A stretch of DNA of 55,328 bases from an uncultured Anaerolineales bacterium (GTDB lineage: Bacteria; Chloroflexota; Anaerolineae; Anaerolineales; UBA4823). This document shows, piece by piece, positions 38,177 through 46,506 of the stretch. How positions within the stretch are numbered: position 1 is the stretch's first letter; each line of letters opens with the position of its first letter. The translations under genes and the position numbers were made by a program. The DNA is taken from the NCBI GenBank assembly GCA_937928795.1, contig CALFWB010000116.1:1-55328 (forward strand). Direction: 5' to 3'. Under the pieces are notes generated by a model that saw nothing but the letters and a program-made list of their open reading frames with translations, was not told the DNA's origin and did not search any database.

Positions 38177-38467
38177 CTATGAATCCAAAATCGGGGGCAC
38201 CCGGAATTGATCTTGTTCTACTTGTGGAGCATTTGAAAATAGATCAGAGAGGGAAAGAGAGGGTTGTACCTCGTCTGTGCGGGGCAGCCGCTGCGACTCT
38301 ACCGCTCGAAACGTAGGTGGCACAGAGCTGGTATCAAGCTCTTGCAGGCGTTGAAAATGCTCAAGAATAGCAGAAAGTTGTTCACGAAACCGTTCGCGTT
38401 CCTCTTCACTGAGGTGCAGACGGGCTAAACGGGCAATATGGTCAACTTGTTCTCGGGTTAGTCTCAT
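38177..38467 (-). CDS. gatC: Asp-tRNA(Asn)/Glu-tRNA(Gln) amidotransferase subunit C
   Basis: GatC stabilises the GatAB complex. The 96-residue product shows the usual start LTREQVDHIARLARLHLSEEE, the middle FREQLSAILEHFQRLQELDT and a C-terminal VEQDQFRVPPIL. The ATG overlaps the stop of the upstream lipoprotein-esterase gene by 4 bases (ATGA), so translation may be coupled. gatA follows immediately. Confidence 0.96.
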   Translation of the reverse strand: MRLTREQVDHIARLARLHLSEEERERFREQLSAILEHFQRLQELDTSSVPPTFRAVESQRLPRTDEVQPSLSLSDLFSNAPQVEQDQFRVPPILDS

Positions 38468-39483
38468 GGCTCCATTATATCAAATTTGGTTTCCGTCCAA
38501 GGGGCAGCATACCAGCGGATATACTGCTCGACATGCGCCTGCCAATAGACTTCATGATGGTAACCGGCATACAAAAACCACTCATGAGGGATGCGCTTTC
38601 GGGTCAACAACTGTTCAAACCAAACCGCTGACTGGAGAATGGGCGGCCGATCGCGGTCGCCAATATCCAAAAAAATGCGCGGCATTGCCTCAGACGGAAT
38701 TTCGTCTAACCACCGCTCAATCTTGGGGGCGTCACTCTCGAAGACGGCCAAGGAATGGGCACCAATGGCGCCGAAAAGCTGCCAATAGCGCAACCCTAAA
38801 TGCACCGCCCAACCCGCCCCGCGCGAAAGTCCACCGATCGCTCGATAATCCCGCTGCGGGATCGTTCGATAGGAACGATCAATCAAAGGCATCAGTTCGG
38901 TAACCAAGACCTCTCCAAAGGGATCGTCCTCTGGTTGTTCCCACAAGCGATCGCGGGGCATCACGATTAGGAAAGGCGCAATTTCTCCCGTGAGAATTAG
39001 CTGTTCGGCAACTTCATCGGCGCCAAGACGATCCCACTGATCGTCGGTGTAACTCTGACCGTGAATGAGATAGAGAACCGCATAACGGAGGTGGGTTTGG
39101 GGGTTGTAGCAAGGCGGCAAATAAACGCGATAGTCCAGCGGCTGCCGCAGCCTTTCGCTCTTGAGCGAACTTTGGATCATGCTACCCGATAACGAACAAG
39201 ACATCGGTGTTGGACTTGGGATTGGTGTGGGTGAGGGAAACACCTTACCTAAGGTTGGAAGCGTGGAGGGTGTTGATGATGAGGTCGGCTTAAGGTGATA
39301 ATTCTCACTTGTAAAACGAAGGGATGTTTTTGTTGGCTCTGGCAATGGTTGTTGCAATTCGTTGTCGGCATTCGTTGCAGGCATTTGTTGTGATTGTCGT
39401 TGTTGGGATGGGCTGAAGGTACACGCACCCCAGCTCAACAGGATCAAAACAGCCAGAAGCAATTGCTGATGGAGAGGTTTCAC
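38464..39483 (-). CDS. Lipoprotein esterase of the Fes/esterase-D type (alpha/beta hydrolase)
   Basis: The 339-residue protein starts at a GTG with a lipoprotein signal peptide (QQLLLAVLILLSWGAC, lipobox Cys at about residue 21). A Ser/Thr/Pro-rich linker of about 70 residues follows, then an esterase domain. RVYLPPCYN (as DYRVYLPPCYN), VLYLIHGQSYTDDQW, the nucleophile elbow Gly-Leu-Ser-Arg-Gly and a late GYHHEVYW with His show the hydrolase fold. It resembles enterochelin esterase/mycolyltransferase relatives. It should act outside the cell. It overlaps gatC by 4 bases and may be the first gene of that operon. The substrate is unknown. Confidence 0.85.
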   Translation of the reverse strand: MKPLHQQLLLAVLILLSWGACTFSPSQQRQSQQMPATNADNELQQPLPEPTKTSLRFTSENYHLKPTSSSTPSTLPTLGKVFPSPTPIPSPTPMSCSLSGSMIQSSLKSERLRQPLDYRVYLPPCYNPQTHLRYAVLYLIHGQSYTDDQWDRLGADEVAEQLILTGEIAPFLIVMPRDRLWEQPEDDPFGEVLVTELMPLIDRSYRTIPQRDYRAIGGLSRGAGWAVHLGLRYWQLFGAIGAHSLAVFESDAPKIERWLDEIPSEAMPRIFLDIGDRDRPPILQSAVWFEQLLTRKRIPHEWFLYAGYHHEVYWQAHVEQYIRWYAAPWTETKFDIMEP

Positions 39484-39613
39484 CTCTCTATTTTACCGAA
39501 CAATTGTGCTCTTGAGAAATAAACCAATCTTTCGGCGCGCAAAATCGCAGCTCCGAAGCCGCTCTTCAACAATGTTAACCTTTCCCCCTCAAGACGCATA
39601 GAGGTAGATCGGG

Positions 39614-39874
39614 TCAGCGCGGTTCTACAACAAAGCGGATCGCGGTGCGGACTTTACCGTCGATCTCGACATCCACGAATTCGGGGATAATGACAATGTT
39701 GTAGCCATCTTCGCTCAAGTAGTTTTTGGCGAGAGCGATCGCCTTAACTGCTTGATTGATGGCGCTGGCGCCAATCGCCTGCACCTCGGCATGCTGGTGC
39801 TCCCGCACCACCCCGGCGATTGCACCCGCCACAGCAGCGGTGCGGGATTTGCCCGATACCTTAATGATATCCAT
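39614..39874 (-). CDS. spoVS: Stage V sporulation protein S homologue
   Basis: The 86-residue product starts at ATG 39874 behind GGGAGGAGGG. The sequence MDIIKVSGKSRTAAVAGAIAG, with GASAINQAVKAIALAKNYL and IIPEFVDVEIDGK-TAIRF, is the full SpoVS/Alba-like fold. In Bacillus SpoVS affects septation and sporulation. Homologues occur widely in non-sporulating bacteria including Chloroflexota, where the role is unclear; nucleic-acid binding is suggested by the fold. A longer frame adds 18 residues without family likeness and is rejected. It is alone on the minus strand. Confidence 0.95.
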   Translation of the reverse strand: MDIIKVSGKSRTAAVAGAIAGVVREHQHAEVQAIGASAINQAVKAIALAKNYLSEDGYNIVIIPEFVDVEIDGKVRTAIRFVVEPR

Positions 39875-40047
39875 GGGCCTCCCTCCTCCCATAACGTGTT
39901 GTCTGGCCGGGTAAGCGATGAACTTCATTGAGCGGGTCGATCGCTATATCCTCTGGCATTAAGTATTGTACAAGAAGTCATGATGCAAAGCAAGTCCTTT
40001 GTCAATAGATTTTTCATTGGTTTGACGATCTGTTAGGGTTGGGAATG
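39875..40047. other. Intergenic stretch before MITE copy 4
   Basis: Apart from the spoVS ribosome site (complement of CCTCCCTCCTCCC at about 39880) and the left target repeat of the MITE, I see nothing recognisable. Confidence 0.35.
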
Positions 40048-40125
40048 GTGTCCACGCAAAAGTTGTGGGACAACTCATTGAGTTGTCCTACAAAGTAATG
40101 TTGCCAACAACTTTTGAGTGCACAC
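40048..40125 (-). mobile_element. 78-bp MITE-like element, copy 4
   Basis: This is the reverse orientation of copies 1-3: GTGTCCACGCAAAAGTTGT at the left, AACTTTTGAGTGCACAC at the right. Flanking 10-bp direct repeats are GTTGGGAATG (40038-40047) and GTTGGTAATG (40126-40135), one mismatch. It ends 16 bases before the metH -35 box. Confidence 0.92.
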
Positions 40126-40141
40126 GTTGGTAATGCCTGTG

Positions 40142-40170
40142 TTGACACCTTGAATAAGGGGTGTTACACT
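40142..40170 (+). promoter_or_regulatory. Promoter of metH
   Basis: TTGACA (40142-40147) and TACACT (40165-40170) are separated by 17 bases, with a perfect -35. The leader is about 33 nt. I see no cobalamin or SAM riboswitch between here and the ATG at 40210, so control would be at the promoter. Confidence 0.7.
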
Positions 40171-40209
40171 TTTTGCTAAATTGCGATAAAAACAGGGAAA
40201 CTTATCTGA

Positions 40210-43200
40210 ATGAGTGTAACCTCTCTTCGTCACCCCTTTCTCACCACCCTTTCCCAGCGCGTCCTCGTTTACGATGGGGCGATGGGAACCAACCTTCAGA
40301 AAATGAAACTGACCGCCGAGCACTTCGGTGGCGAAAGGACCTTTGGTTGTAATGACTACCTTGTCCTGACTTACCCTTCAGCGGTCGAAGCCGTGCATCG
40401 TTCATTCCTAGAGATTGGAGTGGATGCCATTGAAACCAACACCTTTCGCTCTAACCGCATCACCTTGGGCGAATACGGCTTGTCCGAACAGGTGATCCAA
40501 ATCAACCGCGCTGCCGCTTCACTTGCCAGACGCCTCGCTGATGAATATAGTACGCCTGATCACAGGCGCTTTGTGGCTGGCTCGATTGGCCCATCGGGCA
40601 AATTGCCTTCCGCCGATGATCCTGATCTCTCCAATATCAGCTTTGATGAACTGGTCGATGTGTTTCGAGAGCAAGCGCTCGGATTAATCGAGGGAGGGGT
40701 GGATGTCTTGCTGATCGAGACCTCTCAAGATATTCTGGAAGTCAAAGCTGCCATCTTGGGGATTCAACAGGCATTTCGAGAACTAGGAGAGCGATTACCC
40801 ATTCAAGCTCAAGTGACCCTTGACACGAATGGCAGGATGTTGCTCGGTACGGATATCAGGGCAGCGCTAACCATTCTGGTCGGCATGGATATCGACATCA
40901 TCGGTTTGAACTGCTCGACCGGGCCGGAACACATGCGCCAACCGGTCGAATTTTTGGGCAGACACGCCCCTCTGCCCGTATCCTGCTTGCCCAATGCCGG
41001 TTTGCCCCTCAATGTCGACGGGGAAGCTGTTTACCCGCTGGAGCCTGAACCCTTTGCTGAGGAGATGCTCGGTTTTGTTGAACGTTATGGCATCCGTGTT
41101 GTCGGCGGTTGTTGCGGGACGACCCCGCTTCACTTGCAACGACTGATTCAGAGCCTGCAGGCGAAAGGCTATCTCACTCCCCAGCCAAAAATCTATCAAG
41201 CTGTGTCCTACCCGCCCCATCTTGCCTCGGCGGTGCGCGCCGTGGAGATGCATCAGCAACCACCGCCGCTTCTGATTGGAGAGCGGTGTAATGCACAAGG
41301 TTCGCGCCAATTTAAGCGTCTAATCTTGGAAGAGAATTACGATGCTATCCTTGAATTAGCCAGACAACAGGTGGAGGGTGGCGCTCACGCGCTAGATATT
41401 TCAGTTGCCCTGACCGAGCGAGCGGATGAGGCTGAAACCATGCGCAAAGTGGTGAAATTATTATCCAGCGGGGTGGATGTCCCCTTAGTTATTGACACCA
41501 CCGAACCCGAAGTGATGGAAGTCGCCTTGAAAACTGCGCCAGGGCGTTGTTTGCTTAATTCGACCCATCTAGAGGGCGGAGAGGCGAAAGCCAGGCGCGT
41601 GTTCCAATTGGCAAAGGAGTTCAACGCTGCCGTGCTGTGCCTGACCATCGATGAACAGGGCATGGCTAAGACGGCAAGACGTAAATTGGAAGTTGCCCAA
41701 CGCATTTATCATCTGGCTGTGGATGAGATCGGCTTATCTCCCGGGGCGCTGGTGTTTGATGCCCTTACTTTTACCTTGGCTACTGGCGATGAAGAGTACC
41801 GCTACTCAGCCATTGAAACCCTTGAGGGGATCCGCCTGATCAAGGAGAATCTACCGGGCGTGCTGACTTCGCTCGGTGTTAGTAACCTTTCCTTTGGGTT
41901 AGCCCCTCATGCTCGCCCGGTTTTGAACAGTGTGATGCTCTATCATGCGGTTCAAAAGGGGCTAGATATGGCAATTGTCAACCCTGCCCATATCACACCC
42001 TATGCCGAAATTAGCTCCACCGAACGAGAACTGGCTGAAGATTTGATCTTTGCGCGGCGGGAGGATGCCCTGGCTCGTTTTATTGATTATTTTGCCACGC
42101 AGGGCAATCAAGTTCGTCAGGGAGAAAAGGAGCAGACGGCAGCTTTGCTTGCCCAAATGCCGGCCCAAGAGCGCTTGTATTGGCGCATTTTACATCGTCA
42201 TAAAGAGGGGGTAGAGGCAGATATTGATGAAATCATCCGTCTTGAGCTGGAAAGTCCCTCACCCCTAACCCCTCTCTCTAAGGGAGAGGGGAATAACATC
42301 CTCCCCTCGCCCACTTCTCCCCCAGAGTTGGGGAGGATAGATGGGGGGCTGAGAAAAAGACAACACGAAATTGCCGTCCGCATCCTCAACACCGTGCTAT
42401 TGCCCGCCATGAAGGAAGTTGGCGATCGATTTGGAGCTGGTGAGCTAATTTTGCCCTTTGTCTTGCAATCTGCGGAAGTCATGAAGAAAGCCGTTTCACA
42501 TCTGGAAAATTACCTCGAAAGGCAAGAAGGCACAACTAAGGGCAAAATGGTCCTTGCTACCGTGTATGGCGACGTGCACGACATTGGCAAAAATCTGGTT
42601 AAAACCATCTTGTCCAACAATGGCTACACAGTGATCGACCTCGGAAAACAAGTGCCGGCCGAAAAGATCATCACCACCGCCGTTGAAGAGAAGGCAGATG
42701 CGATTGGGCTAAGCGCCCTATTAGTCAGCACCTCAAAACAGATGCCCTTAATTGTCAATGAACTCCAGCAGCGTAACTTGAAATTCCCAGTGCTGATCGG
42801 AGGCGCGGCGATCAATCGCCGCTTCGGTTGGCGAACCTTATTTACGGAAGACGGTCGAATTTACGAGCCGGGCGTTTTTTATTGTAAAGATGCCTTTGAA
42901 GGCTTAGCGGTTATGGATCAACTTGTCGATGAGGAGAAACGCCAAGCCTTAATTGCAAAGGTTCGGGAAGAGGCTCAACGTGAACTCGCTCGCCCGCTTC
43001 AGACGGAGCAAAGCCAAAGCCGTGCGCAGCGCTCCGCCATTGTCGCTCAACCCTTACAACTGCCTAGCGGAGTACGCTGGGGCAGCCGCATCGTTCGGGA
43101 GATGCCCTTACAGACGGTCTTTCAATATCTATTCAAGAACGACCTTTTCCGTCTCTCTTGGGGAGCAAAAAACGCTCACGGAGAAGAGTGGGAACGATTG

Positions 43201-43860
43201 CGCCGGGAGTTTGAACAACGGCTGGAGATCATGCAACGCCAAGCTCGGCAACAAGGGTGGCTCAAACCGCAGGGTGCCTATGGCTATTGGCCCTGTCAAT
43301 CAGAGGAGGACGATCTGATCATTTATGAGCCTGAGTCCCTCGGCGAGAACCCCGCTCAATGGGTAGAGTTGATGCGCTTCCATTTTCCGCGCCAAGATGA
43401 CCATGAATATTTGTGCCTAGCGGACTACTTTTCGCCGCGCTCAAGCGGTATGCTAGATGTGGTTGCTTTCCAAGTCGTTACTGTTGGGTATGAGGCAACC
43501 GATTATTTTGACCGACTTCAGGCAGAAGGCAATTATACCGAAGCCTACTACGTGCACGGTTTAGCAGTTCAAACAGCCGAGGCGGCCGCCGAGTATCTCC
43601 ATCGTCACATCCGCCGAGAATTAGGCATTCCTGAGGGACAGGGGAAACGCTATTCCTGGGGCTATCCAGCCATTCCAGAATTGGAAGACCACCGCAAAGT
43701 GTTCGATCTCTTACCGGTCGAAAAAGAACTGGGCATGAGCTTGACCGCTGCCTTTCAACTGGTCCCAGAACAATCCACGGCAGCTATTGTCGTCCATCAC
43801 CCGCAAGCCAAGTATTACACCGTAGGCGGCAGTCGAGTGGAACAATTAATGAGGGCGTGA
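40210..43860 (+). CDS. metH: Cobalamin-dependent methionine synthase
   Basis: The enzyme moves a methyl group from methyl-tetrahydrofolate via cobalamin to homocysteine. The 1216 residues hold all four modules. The homocysteine domain has zinc ligands Cys235 and Cys301/Cys302. The pterin domain is at about 345-630 (GERCNAQGS). The B12 cap and Rossmann domain follow, with Asp788-x-His790-x2-Gly793. The activation domain is near 960-1215, with GYWPCQSE and YYVHGLAVQTAEA. Residues about 682-714 (SPSPLTPLSKGEG onward) are an in-frame copy of an intergenic repeat set between the pterin and B12 cap domains. The ribosome site before the ATG is weak. The next gene starts 4 bases after the stop. Confidence 0.98.
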   Translation: MSVTSLRHPFLTTLSQRVLVYDGAMGTNLQKMKLTAEHFGGERTFGCNDYLVLTYPSAVEAVHRSFLEIGVDAIETNTFRSNRITLGEYGLSEQVIQINRAAASLARRLADEYSTPDHRRFVAGSIGPSGKLPSADDPDLSNISFDELVDVFREQALGLIEGGVDVLLIETSQDILEVKAAILGIQQAFRELGERLPIQAQVTLDTNGRMLLGTDIRAALTILVGMDIDIIGLNCSTGPEHMRQPVEFLGRHAPLPVSCLPNAGLPLNVDGEAVYPLEPEPFAEEMLGFVERYGIRVVGGCCGTTPLHLQRLIQSLQAKGYLTPQPKIYQAVSYPPHLASAVRAVEMHQQPPPLLIGERCNAQGSRQFKRLILEENYDAILELARQQVEGGAHALDISVALTERADEAETMRKVVKLLSSGVDVPLVIDTTEPEVMEVALKTAPGRCLLNSTHLEGGEAKARRVFQLAKEFNAAVLCLTIDEQGMAKTARRKLEVAQRIYHLAVDEIGLSPGALVFDALTFTLATGDEEYRYSAIETLEGIRLIKENLPGVLTSLGVSNLSFGLAPHARPVLNSVMLYHAVQKGLDMAIVNPAHITPYAEISSTERELAEDLIFARREDALARFIDYFATQGNQVRQGEKEQTAALLAQMPAQERLYWRILHRHKEGVEADIDEIIRLELESPSPLTPLSKGEGNNILPSPTSPPELGRIDGGLRKRQHEIAVRILNTVLLPAMKEVGDRFGAGELILPFVLQSAEVMKKAVSHLENYLERQEGTTKGKMVLATVYGDVHDIGKNLVKTILSNNGYTVIDLGKQVPAEKIITTAVEEKADAIGLSALLVSTSKQMPLIVNELQQRNLKFPVLIGGAAINRRFGWRTLFTEDGRIYEPGVFYCKDAFEGLAVMDQLVDEEKRQALIAKVREEAQRELARPLQTEQSQSRAQRSAIVAQPLQLPSGVRWGSRIVREMPLQTVFQYLFKNDLFRLSWGAKNAHGEEWERLRREFEQRLEIMQRQARQQGWLKPQGAYGYWPCQSEEDDLIIYEPESLGENPAQWVELMRFHFPRQDDHEYLCLADYFSPRSSGMLDVVAFQVVTVGYEATDYFDRLQAEGNYTEAYYVHGLAVQTAEAAAEYLHRHIRRELGIPEGQGKRYSWGYPAIPELEDHRKVFDLLPVEKELGMSLTAAFQLVPEQSTAAIVVHHPQAKYYTVGGSRVEQLMRA
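42253..42351. repeat. Intergenic-type repeat inserted in frame within metH
   Basis: CCCTCACCCCTAACCCCTC and TAAGGGAGAGGGG (42256-42291) form a hairpin of the same kind as 6301-6463. A second diverged GC-rich stretch (CCTCCCCTCGCCC to ATGGGGGGCTG) follows. The whole keeps the reading frame (about 33 codons) and encodes Pro/Ser/Gly-rich sequence unlike the surrounding domains. Confidence 0.8.
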
Positions 43861-43864
43861 GCTT

Positions 43865-45751
43865 ATGGAACAACAACCCGATTTGAGAGACCTTCTGCTT
43901 CATGAAAGGGTGCCTCTGCTCTCGGACGGAGCCATGGGCACCCAGCTTCACGCGCGCGGGGTATCGTTTGACGAGTGCTTCGACGCCCTAAATCTCACCA
44001 ACCCCAATTTGGTCTTCCAAATTCATAGCGATTACCTCCAAGCGGGCAGCGATCTGTTGCAAACCAATACCTTTGGGGCAAATCGCTATAAACTGGCTTT
44101 GCACGGGTTGGAAAAAGAGCTAAAGCGCATTAACCAGGAGGGCGTCAAGCTCGCCCGTCAAGCGGCTGAGGCGGCTACAAAGAAGGTTTACGTTTTGGGC
44201 GATGTCGGTCCTCTGGGCGTGCGCCTTGCGCCTTTTGGACGCGTGCAACCCGAACAGGCTCGGCGGGCTTTTCGCGAACAAATCGAAGCCTTGTTAGAAG
44301 CTGGCGTGGACGGGATTATTCTAGAAACCTTCAGTGACCTTTACGAGATAAAAGAGGCGATCCAGGCAGCAAAAGAGCTGAGTTCTTTACCGCTGATCAC
44401 CTCGCTGACCTTCACGCGCGATGACGTTACCTTGCTGGGCGACACGCCTGCCCAAGTGGCAAGACAACTCTCCGAATTTGGCGTCGATGTAATTGGGGTG
44501 AATTGTTCGGGTGGTCCGGCGCAGGTTTGGCGAATTTTGCGCCAGATGGGACAAGCCTTGCTGGCGAGTGCTCTCCCTCTGCCACCTTTCTCGGCAATGC
44601 CTAATGCCGGCTGGCCCGAACAAGTGGGTGGACGGATTATGTACCCAGCCAACGCTGAATATTTCGGCGAGTACGCTCTAGCGTTCTGTGAAGCTGGCGC
44701 CCGCTTGGTAGGCGGTTGCTGTGGCACGACTCCAGCGCACATTGCCGCCATGCGGGCTGCTTTGGATGGGCAAACGGCGGGTTGCGCACCATCAGTCAGC
44801 GAGTTGTCTTTGCCAATTGAAATTGAAGAGATCAGAGCGGAAGTGGAACCGCCCTCTCGTCTGGCAAAAAAACTAGCAGAAGGCAAGTTTGTAATCAGTG
44901 TGGAGATGGATCCGCCGCGCGGCCTTTCTACCCATAAGTTATTAGCCGGGGCTAGCTTGCTCAGTGAAGCCGGCGCAGATGTGATTAACATTGCCGATAG
45001 CCCGATGGCTCGTATGCGCATGAGCCCCTGGGCGGTTTGCGAACTGGTGCAGCGAACGTTTGACATCGAAACCACCTTGCACTTTCCGACTCGCGGGCGC
45101 AATCTGCTGCGGGTTCAAGGGGATTTGTTGGCTGCACATGCCCTCGGGATCCGCAATGTCTTTGTCGTGATGGGCGACCCGACCGCAATCGGCGATTATC
45201 CTAACGCCATGGATAACTACGACCTTGTCCCCTCCGGATTAATCAAATTGATCAAACACCATCTCAATGCCGGCATCGACCAAGCAGGGGCTGAACTTGG
45301 ACAACCCACCCAATTTTTCGTCGGTTGCGCTTTGAATCTCACGCCTGCCAACTTTCAGCAAGAAGCAAAAAACTTGCGCAGGAAGTTGGAAGCCGGGGCC
45401 GATTTTATTCTCACCCAACCGGTCTTTCAACCCCAACAAGCCGAAGCATTCCTACATTATTACCAAGATCAATTTGGGCAACTGAATACCCCGCTCTTAG
45501 TCGGGGTACTCCCTCTGTTTAGTTTCCGCCATGCCCTGTTTTTGCACAATGAAGTGCCAGGCATTCACATTCAGGAAGAAACGTTAGAGCGCATTCGCGC
45601 GGCTGGCGAACAGGCCGCTCAAGAGGGAGTCCGCATTGCCTTAGAACTCATCGAACAAATGCGCAATTGGGCAAAAGGCATTTACCTGATGCCCGCCTTT
45701 CACCGCTACGACATTGCGGCGGAGATCATTGAAGCGTGTCGCAAATTTTAG
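43865..45751 (+). CDS. Bifunctional homocysteine S-methyltransferase / methylenetetrahydrofolate reductase
   Basis: The 628-residue protein has an N-terminal homocysteine methyltransferase domain (LLSDGAMGTQLHARGV, VNCSGGPAQ with a zinc Cys, and GGCCGTTPAHI; about residues 1-300). The C-terminal domain is a MetF-type flavoprotein (ISVEMDPPRGLSTHKLL, FPTRGRNLLRVQGDLLAAHALGIRN, VMGDPTAIGDYP). It is the architecture of Bacillus YitJ. The reductase would supply methyl-THF for the upstream MetH, and the methyltransferase half could use another methyl donor. It lies 4 bases after metH, so they form one operon. Confidence 0.95.
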   Translation: MEQQPDLRDLLLHERVPLLSDGAMGTQLHARGVSFDECFDALNLTNPNLVFQIHSDYLQAGSDLLQTNTFGANRYKLALHGLEKELKRINQEGVKLARQAAEAATKKVYVLGDVGPLGVRLAPFGRVQPEQARRAFREQIEALLEAGVDGIILETFSDLYEIKEAIQAAKELSSLPLITSLTFTRDDVTLLGDTPAQVARQLSEFGVDVIGVNCSGGPAQVWRILRQMGQALLASALPLPPFSAMPNAGWPEQVGGRIMYPANAEYFGEYALAFCEAGARLVGGCCGTTPAHIAAMRAALDGQTAGCAPSVSELSLPIEIEEIRAEVEPPSRLAKKLAEGKFVISVEMDPPRGLSTHKLLAGASLLSEAGADVINIADSPMARMRMSPWAVCELVQRTFDIETTLHFPTRGRNLLRVQGDLLAAHALGIRNVFVVMGDPTAIGDYPNAMDNYDLVPSGLIKLIKHHLNAGIDQAGAELGQPTQFFVGCALNLTPANFQQEAKNLRRKLEAGADFILTQPVFQPQQAEAFLHYYQDQFGQLNTPLLVGVLPLFSFRHALFLHNEVPGIHIQEETLERIRAAGEQAAQEGVRIALELIEQMRNWAKGIYLMPAFHRYDIAAEIIEACRKF

Positions 45752-45754
45752 GGC

Positions 45755-46033
45755 TTAGCCGGGCGGCGGGAGCGGCTCATCGCTTGCCAGCGGTTGAGGT
45801 TTTCGGCGCAGGGTGAAAAATCCCACAGCCACGGGCACGACCATCAATAGCAATCCAAGACAAAGGATTGGGATGCCGGCTGCGGGGGGAATGTTGCCGC
45901 CTTGTTCACCGAGTTCAAAAGTGCCCCCTCCTAATGCGGAAGCCGCACCGAAGAGGCACAAAAAAATGCCCGGGCAGCCGCAAAACAATACGGTCCCAAT
46001 CGTAGCAATCAATCCAACGGTTTTCTTATCCAT
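45755..46033 (-). CDS. Small membrane protein of unknown function
   Basis: The 92-residue product has two hydrophobic helices (about 6-32 and 52-72) with a CGCPG motif in the first and a Pro-rich cytoplasmic end (QPLASDEPLPPPG). The start ATG follows CGGAGGTCAT, which supports it as a real gene. It converges on the metH operon with a 3-base gap. I do not recognise a characterised family. Confidence 0.7.
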   Translation of the reverse strand: MDKKTVGLIATIGTVLFCGCPGIFLCLFGAASALGGGTFELGEQGGNIPPAAGIPILCLGLLLMVVPVAVGFFTLRRKPQPLASDEPLPPPG

Positions 46034-46212
46034 ATGACCTCCGAAAAAGTAAAAAACTCCAAAAACGCCTTAACCCTCAAGCGCTAATCGGAAACCGCAA
46101 GCCGGCGCCAAGGCGAATGGATGAAATCAACCCCCTTGAAAGCTGAGCGGCACTAAATCAGCACCATTCCCAACGACAACCTAGCCGTCGATTACCTAGA
46201 AGTATTATAACC

Positions 46213-46416
46213 CGAGTTCGGGATAAGCTTACCCCCTTGACAGTGTCCACGCAGGAGTTGTAGGACAACTCATTGAGTTGTCTTACAAAGCAATGTTGCC
46301 AACAACTTTTGAGTGCACACCCTTGACATGTCACTTCGAACGCAGCGAGAAGAAGTCCTGCGGATTTCTCCTCGCTGCGCTCGTCGAAATGACAAGTGCG
46401 AATTCCCAACCCGAAC
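46213..46416. repeat. Palindromic repeat family B copy, interrupted by MITE copy 5
   Basis: The outer parts GAGTTCGGGATAAGCTTA (46214 on) and CCCAACCCGAAC match, in reverse complement, the intact element at 29148-29268. Its core has ACTTCGAACGCAGCGAGAAG and GATTTCTCCTCGCTGCGCTC. Removing the MITE and one target repeat (86 bp) leaves about 118 bp, close to the 121 bp of the intact copy. Confidence 0.8.
46243..46320 (-). mobile_element. 78-bp MITE-like element, copy 5
   Basis: Left end GTGTCCACGCAGGAGTTGT, right end AACTTTTGAGTGCACAC. It is flanked by perfect 8-bp direct repeats CCTTGACA (46235-46242 and 46321-46328). It is nested in a family B repeat. Confidence 0.93.
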
Positions 46417-46506
46417 ACGTGAATTAGACCCTCTTTTCAAGAGGGGGTCTCAAATAAAGAGTGCTTCGTTGGGGACTCCCCTCGGAAAAATATTTCTTTC
46501 TCCTGG

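Noticed and set aside
39929..40209. Cobalamin or SAM riboswitch before metH
   Set aside because: The region is mostly a MITE copy and a promoter with a leader of about 33 nt, too short for either; no conserved riboswitch core was seen.
44341..45102. A 253-codon minus-strand frame within the HMT-MTHFR gene
   Set aside because: The plus-strand product is clearly conserved through this stretch, so the antisense frame is a composition effect.
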